Assembly (NCBI GenBank): GCA_029204225.1
Contig: CM055097.1
Location: 47,800,617 to 47,864,616, forward strand
Length of the DNA: 64,000 nt
Source of the DNA: Diphasiastrum complanatum
Taxonomy: Eukaryota > Streptophyta > Lycopodiopsida > Lycopodiales > Lycopodiaceae
Direction of reading: 5' to 3'
A program made the position numbers and the translations under genes. Positions 1-10,411 of this stretch are shown in pieces; within the stretch, counting starts at the first letter, position 1, and the number at the start of each line of letters is the position of its first letter. The notes under the pieces are model-generated. The model was not told where the DNA came from and made no database searches. It was given only the letters and a program-made list of their open reading frames with translations.

Positions 1-900
1 TGTCGTAAAATCTTCCACCTTCAGTCAGATTTGTTTATATTAGTAAAAGCACATGCATACAATGTACTATCTGATATGACAAGCAGACATTATTCACCAA
101 ATGAATCATGTTAATTATTTGAACTATAAATGCAAAAGAGTTAATGATCAACTGAAACACTTAACAAGAATCACAAGATAATAAGAGTATTATTGAATTG
201 AATGCTTGATTTCTAAAACTTTGGAATGTAAAACGCTCACTTAGAATGCCCAATACTATTTTCTATCACGGTGGAAGCTACCTCTGATTTTGCGACATAC
301 AAATCTATCTAAATCTACGCACGGAGTTAGAGAGTTTAATGCTTAACACAATTTTGTTTACTATGTTACATTAGAGTTTCTACGAGATTAGATAGTTCAA
401 AAGATTCTCCTGCATTCTTTGTTTGACAATAAAGCTTTTCTACTAGTAGAACGTTGATCATGCAATGATATCGTCAAAATTGGAATAAGTAGAAAAAATA
501 TTTCATTTTGACATTCTCCAAGTTTTACAAGTGGAGCAAAATTTGCTCCGATTGGTACTTCTAAAATTATGCCAATTTTTATGTGTCAAGGTCGAGAAAA
601 ATGTCGATTGGTATTTGTAAGTGTCGACATTTTCTCATGTTTGCAGAAAGGTTGGAAATTTCACCAATCAACATTTTTAAAAACTGCTGATTGGCATTTG
701 ACTATGCAAAATGTCATGTAAAACTTCAAGAAATTGTGTAAATCTTGTGTGTTTTCTATAGAGGAAAAATGTTGATCGATATTATTCAACTATTACAAAT
801 TCTATGTAAAAATGCAAACTACAGAGTGTGACTAACAACTCATGTATTTTTTGCAGAAAATTAGTACGATAGATAACATCATAAATTTTATGAATCTGTA
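1..900. other. AT-rich stretch without a recognisable gene
   Basis: No long reading frame, LTR terminus or primer-binding site is recognised here. It contains loosely repeated phrases around GTCGA and GATTGG between about 540 and 720 but no clear repeat unit. It probably is decayed repeat or upstream sequence of the copia fragment that begins near 900. Confidence 0.3.
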
Positions 901-920
901 GATTCTAACACCATTCTAAT

Positions 921-1682
921 GTGGTTCTGAAAACGATGCAAGATTGCAAGTATGTAGAAACTCCTACGGAGCAAGATGTAAAAGTGTCTAAAAAAGATGA
1001 TGAAAGATCCTTCATGGACATCACTTTATATAGACAACTTATAGGCTCCTTACTGTGGATTACTATTACTAGGCTTGATCGTAGCTTTAGTGTATGTAGA
1101 TTAAGTCAATACATGCAATATCCATTGAACATTCATTGAAAAAAAGCTAAAAGGATCTTGAGGTACATCTCGGGTACACTAGATCTTGGTATGCTTTATG
1201 GACATGATGTAATTGACTTGCATGCCTAAAGTGATTCAGATTTTGCAGGTGACAAGAGAGATAGAAGATCAACAAGTGCATATGCAACCTTCGTAGGTGA
1301 TGGAGTAGTTTCTTGGCTATCAAAGAAGCGAGAAACAATCTCACCCTCTTCAACCGAGGCCAAGTACAAGGCACTTACTACAACAACTAAGGAAGTGCTT
1401 TGGATCAAGAGACTACTAAGGGAGCTAAATATTATGGATCCAAAGGATGTACCAATCATCCATAATGGCAACATTTCATCTCAACATCTTGAATCAAATC
1501 CAATCTTCCATGCAATGTCCAAACACATAGAGATTTGTCCTCACTTTGTGAGAGAAAAGATGCAAGCAAGGGAGATCTCTTTGGAACATGTATCAAGTAC
1601 TGAATGTGTGGCTAATATACTCATTAAACCTCTTCAAAAAGCAGCTTTTCATAAAGTTAATATCATCTCTTGGAGTGATTAG
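921..1682 (+). pseudogene. Copia A: end of pol (late RT and RNase H), broken
   Basis: One frame runs across the whole interval and is cut by a TGA at 1137-1139 and a TAA at 1227-1229. It reads as the end of a Ty1/copia polyprotein. The RT/RNase H connection has the family phrases RSFMDITLYRQLIGSLLW and KRILRYISGTLDLG. The RNase H part has SDSDFAGDKRDRRSTSAY, then TTTTKEVLWIKRLLRELN, then a degraded form of the usual SKHIE...HFVREK segment. The normal LTKPL ending appears as LIKPLQKAAF. Gag, protease, integrase and most of RT are absent. A purine tract and LTR start follow directly, so this is the 3' end of an element. It is non-functional. Confidence 0.9.
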
Positions 1683-1710
1683 TAGATCTATGTTAGATCC
1701 AAACTAGTTG

Positions 1711-2170
1711 TGAGGGGGAGTGTTAAAATTTCACAAGCTAGTTTGGACCAATTTTGGTCATATGACTTGTAATTGGCAATTTGGCCATGTTATGCCATGT
1801 CACACATGCCAAATAGCATAGGATGCTTTTCAAGAAGTTCATTCCACGTCCTACTTTGTGATGGAACCTTTGAAATAAGGCCAAAATGTACATAGATAGG
1901 TTAGAGAAAAAGTAGGAGCCAAAAATAGCAAGTTTTACATTGTTTTTGGATCTTGAGATCTTGACCCCTAATTAGGGTGGATCCAATAACCTATTAGGTT
2001 TGATGTTAGGGTTAAGTTATGATAAATTCAAAGAAGCCCTAAAATGCTCAGATCTAAGCTATTTATGTATAAATATGTGATGGTTTCTCTATCAATTGAT
2101 GAGTAAAAATTTGGTTTTCCTTCTATCAATATTGTTGGTGATCTCTATGCTTGATTTTGGTTCTTTTCAT
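1711..2170 (+). repeat. Copia A polypurine tract and 3' LTR (right end approximate)
   Basis: A purine tract TGAGGGGGAG at 1711-1720 is followed at 1721 by TGTTAAAATTTCAC, the usual TG start of a copia LTR, about 40 bases after the end of the pol frame. The right boundary is not marked by a clear CA end or target duplication; the gypsy remnant begins by about 2300, so the LTR is probably truncated or ends near 2170. Confidence 0.6.
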
Positions 2171-2297
2171 TTGTGGGATTGATTAGGAAGTTAAGGTACT
2201 GTTTTCTACCTGTGGCAGTCCCATACACTCAAACGTGTAAAGGAAATTGCAAGAATTGGAGCTGCATTTTCAACAGTGATTTACTTGGCCTATTTTG

Positions 2298-3077
2298 TCA
2301 TGTCTTGAGATATAATTTCTCTTTTTGCCTAGCCACTTGTCCCTCTGCCTTTTGACTAAACAAGTATGGTTGTCTAATAATGGGGTGACTATTGGGCATC
2401 AATTCTATCTTATGATCCACAGACCATGCAGGTGGTAGACCATAAAGTAATTGCTTAGGAAAAATGTCACTAAATTTTGGCTTTAAATCTTGCATTAATT
2501 GTTGCTCTTGATGAGAATTTTTGGTGTTACTATAAAAAACACATTCACATCAAATTCATGAACAATATCACAATGCAAAGGATAATTTAAAATAAGCTGA
2601 AACAATAATCGAAATTATTGATTTTATTTTATTAATTCGGTTGAGTAAATCATTGGCGATGGAAGTACATGTCTATAAAAAAATCTATATTTATCTTTAA
2701 ATACCAATGAGTGATTTTTAAAATTAATATCTAAAGAATCTGATTTACTAAAAAAAAAAATCCACTCATATCCTATAATTACATAAGTGCGATTGAGATT
2801 AATGATGTGAAAATACAATCGCTCGACATAACCCTACATCTAAACCTCCAAATGGGAGACTTTGACATCCAAAATCTCCGTGTCCAACCTCAAGGCTAAG
2901 TGGACCACTATCAATGATCACTGTCATGGTGGGCACCCAAAGCTTTTGCACAAGCCAAAAGTTTATAAAATTGTGAGTGCTTTTAGAATCAAATAATACG
3001 TTAATGTCTTTCCCTAAAATTTTGTCTCTAATGTGAAACAATTGACTAGGCTTGAAATAATAATGTTGTAATAACAA
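2298..3077 (-). pseudogene. Ty3/gypsy remnant: protease and start of RT
   Basis: Read on the minus strand, 3077 to 2799 resembles a gypsy retropepsin: ILGKDINVLFDSKSTHNFINFWLVQ, split here by family comparison into a flap-side strand and the active-site loop. The loop is DSKSTHNF, where active enzymes have DSG or DTG, so the catalytic glycine is replaced. The next frame (2818-2624) contains VIIGYEWI, matching the ILGYDWL segment that links protease to RT. The frame at 2495-2298 carries the RT entry phrases FPKQLLYGLPPAWSVDHKIEL and HPIIRQPY. The frames are shifted against one another and the rest of RT, RNase H and integrase is missing. This is the clearest gypsy coding remnant in the window. 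Confidence 0.8.
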
Positions 3078-3395
3078 CGATCAGATCACAATACAATTGC
3101 GTTGATAAGCGTGTGATCCTACTTACAGAAATGAAAAAGTTGCTATAGTTCTGAATATTTACTCTCTCTATATATTCTCTAACTCAGAGGAGTCAAATAC
3201 TATAAAGACCAATTTTGGTCATTTGATCTCTGTCGTGTAGATTTTGAATCAATCTTGTATATATTACGAGTCATACATGTATCGTATATTTATCCATCTA
3301 CGCCACTCCTTTCCTTACAAAGCAGTTGGATAATCTTGTCCTATTCTAAATTTACAATTACAAGAGCTGTTTAACTGGTCAATTAGATCAGTTAT

Positions 3396-3702
3396 TGTTG
3401 GAGCGTGAAGACATAACAATCTAAACTTGAAATCCTGTGTAAACTTGTAGAGTGTCGCATTTTTCGCAAAAATCCTTTGTACTCAGAATGACCCAAAAGT
3501 GAAGTAGAACTCTTTGTTGGATTTTTCATCTTTTTTGGCTATTGAAGTTTGCGAGTAAAAATGCAGATTGTTGCGATAAATAGTTCAAAAATGCAGATTG
3601 TTGAAAAACAGTTCATTTTCTGCAGACTACTTTAAGAGAGTGATTTACATAAAAGAAAAGGAGGGCAATTAGGATGAGTAGGAGAAAGATTAAACTCCAA
3701 CA
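3396..3702 (-). repeat. Possible short LTR bounded by TGTTGG and CCAACA
   Basis: The segment starts with TGTTGGAG and ends with CTCCAACA, the same inverted termini as the B-family LTRs, and its right end resembles an antisense, diverged B LTR start. The 5-bp flanks (GTTAT and CATTT) do not match, so no target duplication supports it. Confidence 0.3.
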
Positions 3703-4211
3703 CATTTGTTTGAGTTTTCCAAAACATTGATTCACTTCTTCATTCCATTCAGTAGGAGGACTAGGTTATGTAAAGAATCAGATAAACACTATCAAGCATT
3801 CACCATAAGCAATCACCATGAAGAAGAGGAAGAACACAACATCACACTATTACACACCTCTTTCCAACACAGTCAACTACTAGTTTTCTCTCTCTATATT
3901 CAAGGTTCATTGCAGTCTCCTACACCACTGAGGTCGCCCTACTGCAAGAACTCTCTTGAGATTTTCGGTTTCACAATTGATGCACAGTTGAGTGCAAACA
4001 AGCTGTTCTTCTCAGCAACCCTCTGTTTGCTCCAATCAACTTGAAAATTTAGCAATTTTTAGTTTTGCTCCTGGATCAAGCCAATAGCTTATTCTGAAGC
4101 CTTGAATTCAACTGCACCTTCAAACGATTGCTTGCTTGACTAACTGTAAATGGTTCTTCGAATTTTCCCAAAATTCGGCTTCCAGCTAATACCGAACTGC
4201 GCCACTCCCAG
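3703..4211 (-). other. Untranslated leader of a minus-strand copia element
   Basis: This stretch lies downstream (on the minus strand) of a primer-binding site and has no gag start that can be recognised. A 112-codon plus-strand reading frame at 3706-4044 has no family resemblance and is treated as chance. Confidence 0.45.
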
Positions 4212-4223
4212 GCTCTGATACCA
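4212..4223 (-). promoter_or_regulatory. Copia primer-binding site (initiator tRNA-Met type)
   Basis: On the minus strand this reads TGGTATCAGAGC, the standard plant copia site for priming by initiator methionine tRNA. It directly abuts the LTR end TTGACA at 4224. Confidence 0.85.
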
Positions 4224-4562
4224 TGTCAAGGATCTTATTGGCAGTATAGTTAGCTAATTTGCAAGCTATCTGACATCAATCAAATAAACAGTAAAGAGAG
4301 ATCACACACAAAACCAAGAGAACACTTTTGAACTGTATTTACAAAAGAGACTGAAAGATATATATACACAGTCTAATTTTTGTGGGATACCGCTGCATGA
4401 CAGTTCGGTCCCCGTTACGGGATGCATGTCCCAACTTACACTATGTGTACCGTCAAACTGGCACACATGCATACTATCACAAACACAGTAAAAACTCGAA
4501 ATCACTGCTGAACATGGAAAGTCATGAACTGTGAGAGAAACTCGGGCTTACTTATTCTAACA
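4224..4562 (-). repeat. LTR X, 339 bp, 5' LTR by position
   Basis: On the minus strand the segment begins TGTTAGAATAAG (at 4562) and ends CTTGACA (at 4224), immediately before the primer-binding site. It therefore has the TG...CA ends of an LTR and sits as a 5' LTR. Unusually, gag sequence lies directly upstream of it (4564-4922), so internal sequence flanks it on both sides. Confidence 0.75.
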
Positions 4563-4563
4563 C

Positions 4564-4922
4564 AAATCTACCACCACGTCCTCTAACTGCAAGAGCTTGA
4601 TCAAATCCCCTATCGCCATGATGCAAGTTCTCTTGACGTTGTTCTTCTTGCAAATGCAATCCACCTAGCTCTTCATAGGTTGGAAAATTCTCTCGTGTGG
4701 CAATGCTTGTCACAAACATCTGAGGTGACTCACTCAAGTTGTTCAATGTCAATTGAACGATCTCACGATCCTATACTCACTCTCCAACTGCTGATAATTG
4801 GTCACGAATCTCTTTGATCTTCAGTAGGTGATCGACAATAGTTGCACCATCATCCATCCGTAATGTGTGCAGCTTCGTCTTCAAGAATAGCACTCTAGAT
4901 GTGTTTGTGGTCTCAAACAATG
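4564..4922 (-). pseudogene. Copia gag fragment next to LTR X
   Basis: Minus-strand translation gives the middle of a copia Gag (UBN2-type) protein: NTSRVLFLKTKLHTLRM, then VDHLLKIKEIRDQLSAVGE, then LTLNNLSESPQMFVTSI, ending in DQALAVRGRGGRF, the usual basic stretch before the zinc knuckle. It has at least one in-frame stop and is cut off at the LTR on one side and by copia B1 on the other (B1 begins at 4925). Confidence 0.75.
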
Positions 4923-4924
4923 CC

Positions 4925-6025
4925 TGTTGGATTTATCTCTTCTACTCTCCTAAATCCCATTTTAATCTGCCTCCATTCATGCTGCATTTTTTTACTCACG
5001 TTGTCACACAATCTGCATATTTACATGTAAAAGACAGATGAATAAAACACGACTGTCTGCAGAAATACAAGTAAATTCTCACAGGCAAAGAAAAAACGAA
5101 ATCTTCACCAACGTTCATCTCAGCAAAAGCTGACTTCACGGCCTTTTTCATGCTCACCCCATGCAATTGTGCTAACAAACTTGACAATGGCAGCAACCAC
5201 CCACAATCTCCTATAGGCAGCACATCCACTTTGTACTTTCTTCATCTGCACACCTATAACATAGTGCATATATACTGAATACCATTTGCATATTCAGCTT
5301 GATGAGAGAGATCAAGAGAACAAGTGTGTGTAAATATAGCATCAGAAACTTATCATAGACATAGATGAAGTAGATGCCTTGTGCATTGATTTTTTATTTG
5401 TCAGTGATAGGTTCATTCGTTTTACAGATTGAATTAGCTTTGTAGAGCACGTAGTTTCGTCTGCTATTGTCTTGTGCTCTACCGCATTATTGACATGTAT
5501 ATTTGTTATACTTAATTTGATCACAGCTCTTTATTTTGTGTTCAGATTTGTGTCAACATTGCTATGCTTATTCTTCATTCTGTTTGACTTTTCTTGTTGC
5601 TCAATCTAATAATCTGTTTTAGCGAGTTATTATTAGTCTAGATGTTGACGACTAATATTTAGTCTTGCCTTTCGTGAATCATTCGCGACTGATTATCAGT
5701 CGAGCTCAGTCTAGCTCTTCGCGAATCATTCGCGACAAATAATTTGTCTATCTGTTTCCGACAAATTATTCTTCTGATGTTTTGCTAATGTTTGGCTATG
5801 TAATCAGAACGACCGTGATTTCTATCACTAACATTCTGTTTTTTTCTAATAGGCGTAGTCATGCTTAGGGAAGAAGTAATATAGCTCATTCCGCTGCACA
5901 CGAACACATTCCGTTCGAGTTCGTTTCTCATTCGAGTTTTGAGTTCGCTTCTTTCTTGTGTTTGTTTTCTTTTCGATCTATTTATTTTTCGTCTCTCACA
6001 CTCACACATCCTCTTTCTTCCAACA
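4925..6025 (+). repeat. Copia B1 5' LTR
   Basis: It begins TGTTGGATTTATC and ends TTCCAACA, so the six-base ends TGTTGG/CCAACA are perfect inverted repeats. The start recurs at 9698, at 29590, and antisense at 33642 and 37403. At 5681-5770 it has a cluster of short palindromes built on TTCGCGAA and ACAAATAATTTGT that is kept in the B2 LTRs. It is set against the adjoining gag fragment at base 4925. Confidence 0.9.
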
Positions 6026-6037
6026 TGGTATCAAAGC
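6026..6037 (+). promoter_or_regulatory. Copia B1 primer-binding site
   Basis: TGGTATCAAAGC follows the LTR end CCAACA without a gap. It differs by one base from the common TGGTATCAGAGC site. Confidence 0.85.
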
Positions 6038-6178
6038 TATTTTCGTAGCCTGATAAGCTTCCACAGTACATGACTCTACTAGTCGATGAGTAATTGTCTT
6101 CTTGTTCTGTAATTCTATACCAAATTTTCATACTTAATTCACTGATAGTTTTTCCTATCACTTAGACTAATCTTCCAC

Positions 6179-7006
6179 ATGGATTCCCAAAGGAAAGCCA
6201 GTCCCATCATGGACAAGCTTGATGGAGCCAATTACCATCTGTGGAAATTTAAGATGAAAATTGTACTAATGGCTAAAGAATTGTATGACGTTGTTACAGA
6301 TGCAGAAGGGAAACCCGAAGCGGACGACGCAACAATCGCTAGATGGAAGCTGAAGGAAGGAAAGGCTTTCGCGCTGATCATCCTCAACATTACGGATACC
6401 CAGATCGGCCATGTATCCGAGGCCCAAACATCGAAAGAATTCTGGGACATCTTGAGCACACTATACAAAGTGTGAGATATAGCTTCTAAGCTACATCTCA
6501 AGAAGAAATTTTACTCCCTCAAGATGATGAATGGTGATTCCTTGCAGAATCACATTAATCAATTCAAGAACCTTCTAAGACAAATGGCCACTATCGGATC
6601 TATCATAGACGATCAAGACGCAATAATACAACTGCTTACAAGCTTGCCAAGCTCATACGACAACTGGGTGATGATCATCACAACTCATCCAGAACTGACT
6701 CTTTCAAGAGTCATAACTATGTTGTTGTAGGAAGACATGCGGAGGAACGAAGCCTCAAGTTCCTCAGCTGATTCTCACGTTTTATACACCAACAAGAGCA
6801 TGACTAAGCAGAAGAAGAAAAAAGGCCCGAAGCAATCAAAGCCAGACCAGAAACCAGCACAAAGAACAGTCATTTCTACAGATACTACAAGCGAAACAAC
6901 CACAAAATTCAAGACTGCCGGATACTGTAGGCAACAAGGGGCAATCGAGTCAAGTGGCAAATGTAGCTATAGAAGCTCCATAGCCTATTCAAGAAGTGGA
7001 TCATGA
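6179..7006 (+). pseudogene. Copia B1 gag, broken by two stops
   Basis: The frame from the ATG at 6179 reads a typical copia Gag: ANYHLWKFKMKIVLMAKELY near the N-terminus, then SKEFWDILSTLYKV, then KLHLKKKFYSLKMM and LLTSLPSSYDNWV. It is interrupted by TGA at 6473-6475 and TAG at 6728-6730 but stays in the same frame. A lysine-rich tail follows. The expected CCHC zinc knuckle is degraded (only a TAGYCRQQG remnant is visible). Gag would form the virus-like particle; this copy cannot. Confidence 0.85.
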
Positions 7007-7049
7007 TGCCTTCATGACCAGCCATCAAGGAGCATCCAACGATAGTTCT

Positions 7050-9622
7050 TGATTCCTGGATTCTGGAGCCACTCAGCACATGACCAGTCTCATTGGCTGT
7101 TTCGAGTCCTATACACCTTACAGTACCCAGAAATATGTTCACCTTGGCGACAATAGCACACAAGCTATTAAAGGTGAAGGTACTGTAAGATTAAACTTTG
7201 CAAATGATCAATCTAAGCTACTTTCTAAAGTCCTGTATGTACTAAATTTGTCTACAAATCTGCTCTCTGTAAGCAGAATCACAGATCTAAGACATGGAGT
7301 CGAGTTTGAATGTGATCAGTGCAAAGTAGTTGATAGGACAGGCAAGATCCTAGCACTCAAAAAGAGGCATGGATACTTGTATAAATTAAGTCATCACTTT
7401 TCTGCCTCTGGTCAGGCTTTCAATACTTCTATTAATGCAAATAAAAGTTTATTTTGGCATTATAGACTTGGTCACTTGAATCATGCTGTTGTACAACAAA
7501 TGTCTAGATAATCTATTGTTCTTGATCTCGACTATCCTCATGATAAAGTCGAGTTACCTGTCTGTTAAGACTGTCTAGTTGGTAAATAGACTAGGAAACC
7601 ATTTAAATCAAGCCATCAGCATATTGCTAGAGGATTGCTAGACATTGTACATTCAGACATTTGTGGCCCGATGAAAAATCCTTCGCTGAAGGATGAAAAG
7701 TATTTTATAGCTTTTATTGATGAATTTTTCAAAAGGACTGTGGTGTACTTTATAAAGAAGAAACTAGCTTCAAAATCTTCAAGGAGCATGCAGAGAAGGA
7801 GACTGGAAGGACGATCAAGGCTCTAAAATTAGACAATGGTGGAGAATATATCTCTATCGAGTTTAAGGAGTACTGCCAAAGCCAAGGCATTGAGCAACAA
7901 TTCATCACTCCTTACAGTTTTTAGTCTAATGGCTTAGCCAAGAGGAAGAACCGTACCCTGGTTGAATATGCCAAATATATGCTAGCGCATGCATCGTTTC
8001 CCAAGAGATTCTGGGCTGAAGCTGTCTCCACATCAGCTTACGTCTAGAACAGATGTTCGACTAAGGCCCTCTCAAGTAAGACACCCCATAAGGTGTGGAC
8101 ATGTTCTAAGCCTTTTTTGAAGAACCTAAGAGTGTTTGGATGTGTTGCCTATGCGTAGATCCCAAAAGACACAAGGAAAAAATTGACTTCCAATGTCTCA
8201 AGACCATCCTGATTGGATATACTTCATCTGATAATACATACAAGTTTTATGATCCTGATACCCAGCAAATCTTGTATAGCCAGGATATAGTCTTTATTGA
8301 GGATCAGTTCATCAACATCAAAGGCAAGGATATTGCTCCAGAAGAACCTTTATCACTTGCCATTGATACGATTGTCCGAGCTTCTGGCTCAGGCGTGTCT
8401 ATTGTCGACCCACTTCGTGACAATGAATTAGATGAAGACATTGCTACTACCCAGCAACAAGTCCCAGGAGTGGTTCATCAGTCGAATCTTCTCAGAAGAT
8501 CAAGCCGAGTGCGCACACAGCCCACAAGGTATACTTCAGAGTCTGCATGTCTCTTGATACAGGAACCGATGACAATCAAAGAGGCACTCAGCCAACCAGA
8601 CTCTAATCTCTGGAGAGAAGCTATGGACAGAGAGTATTTCTCTCTGATCAAGACCCAGACGTGGTCACTAGTTGAAGCTCCTATTGGCTGCAATATCATT
8701 GATTGCAAATGGATCTTCAAGATCAAATACAATGCCAATGGAGCAATTGATCAAAGGAAGGCAAGACTGGTAGCACGAGGATTCACTCAGATTTTGAATG
8801 TCGACTACAGCGAGACTTTCAGTCCAGTAGTCAAACATTCGTCAATCCAAATGCTCTTGTCTTATGCTGCAGCTGCCGACCTTAAACTACATCAACTTCA
8901 TGTACAAACAACCTATCTGAATGGAGTTATACAAGAAGATATCTACATGATCCAACCTAAAGGATACGTTCTGGAAAGTATGAAGAATCATGTCTGTAAA
9001 CTCCACAAAGCACTTTACGGCTTGAAACAGTCTGCCAGAGCTTGGGTTCAGAGGATCAACACATTCCTCATCAAACGAGAATTTAAACCAAGCACTGTTG
9101 GTTGCAACGTCTATTCCAAGTCAGTGCAACAATCCTTCATTATCATCACCTTATACGTGGATGATACGTTGCTCTTCAACAACAATACCAATCTGGTCAA
9201 GGATTCTAAGCAGATGTTGTTTTCAGAGTTCGACATGATTGATCTGGACGAGGCTCACTTCTGTTTGGGCATTCAAATCCATAAAGATAGAGCGAGACGA
9301 CTGATTTACTCAACAAAGGTATCTTCACAATGTTCTTAACAAATACAGTCTAATGAATTGTAAATAAGCTCACTCACTGATGGATCCAAGCCTGCATTTG
9401 TCGAAGGACCAATGTCCCCAGACCAAGCAGGAAGAGGAGCAGATGAGAGAGTATCTTTATCGATCGATACTTGGATCTCTCATGTACACAATGGTCTGTA
9501 CAAGGCCAGATATCTCTTTTGCAGTAAGCTTAATCAACCATTATATGGCTAATCCTGGCATTACCCATTGGAAGGCTCTCATAAGAGTCATGAGATATAT
9601 TCACGAAAGCATTAACTGTTAA
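7050..9622 (+). pseudogene. Copia B1 pol (protease, integrase, RT, partial RNase H), broken
   Basis: The protease active site DSGATQHMT is at about 7059. The integrase zinc region (WHYRLGHLNHAVVQQMSR) ends at a stop at 7511. IN catalytic core pieces follow in shifting frames: LDIVHSDICGPM at 7640, DNGGEY at 7830, and SNGLAKRKNRTL where PQQNG is usual. RT is intact over 8140-9339 (399 codons), with DCKWIFKIKYNANG, the pocket phrase LHQLHVQTTYLNG (the usual acid D of QLDVQTAFLNG is H here) and the catalytic YVDDTLLF. A shifted frame at 9380-9622 gives LSKDQCPQTKQEEEQMREY and the early RNase H, which is cut short before its acidic residues. At least three frameshifts and several stops make it inactive. 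Confidence 0.9.
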
Positions 9623-9685
9623 TGCACACAAAAAAAATTTTGTGCATTGCTTAGTTTGAAGATCAAGACATTCACGGATCCAGAT

Positions 9686-10300
9686 TAAGGGGGGGGGTGT
9701 TGGATTTATCTCCTCTACTCTCCTAAATCCCATTTTAATCTGCCTCCATTCATGCTGCATTTTTTTTACTTACGTTGTCACACAGTCTGCATATTTAAAT
9801 GTAAAATAAGACAGACGAATAAAACGCGACTGTCTGCTGAAATACAAGTATATTCTCACAGGCAAAGAAAAGACGAAATCTTCACCAACGTTCATCTCAA
9901 CAAAACCTGACGTCACGGCCCTTTTCACACTCACCCCATGCAACTGTGCTAACAGACTTGACAACGACAACAACCACCCACGATCTCCTACAGACAGCAC
10001 ATCCACTTTGTACTTTCTTCATCTGCACACCTGTAATATAGTGTATGTATACTGAATACCATTTGCATATTCAGCTTGATGAGAGAGATCAAGAGAACGA
10101 GTGTGTGTAAATATAGCATCAAAAGCTTATCAAAGACATAGACGAAGTAGATGCCTTGCGCATTGATTTTTTATTTGTCAATAATACGTTCATTTGTTTT
10201 ACATATTGAATTAGCTTTGTAGAGCACGCAGTTTCATCCGCAATTGTCTTGTTCTCTACCACATTTTTGACATGTATATTTGTTATACTTAATCTGATAA
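9686..10300 (+). repeat. Copia B1 polypurine tract and truncated 3' LTR
   Basis: A purine run (AAGGGGGGGGG) precedes the LTR start TGTTGGATTTATC at 9698. Similarity to the 5' LTR is close until about 10300 (near the shared phrase TATATTTGTTATACTTAAT) and then stops; the following bases lead into copia C gag. Confidence 0.85.
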
Positions 10301-10411
10301 CAGCTCTTATATATCTCATAAGTATGAACAAATATGCTCTCTTCTTCGTTCTCGTTCTTCCTATCTCTCTTGCTCCATCAGATAAAGTTTGCTCTATTTG
10401 TATATTGTTAT

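Larger units (their letters stand above)
4925..10300 (+). mobile_element. Copia B1, LTR retrotransposon with truncated 3' LTR
   Basis: The element has a 1101-bp 5' LTR (4925-6025), primer-binding site (6026), gag (6179-7006), pol (about 7050-9622), a G-rich polypurine tract and a 3' LTR starting at 9698. The 3' LTR matches the 5' LTR only to about 10300 and then switches to copia C sequence, so no target duplication can be read on the right. The coding part has several stops and frameshifts, and most of RNase H is deleted. Two further copies of the family are in the window: B2 (32584-37403, minus) and B3 (28640-29690, rearranged). Confidence 0.9.

Noticed and set aside
3706..4044. 112-codon plus-strand frame
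   Set aside because: It lies in the leader of an antisense copia element, has no domain and no codon pattern of a gene.
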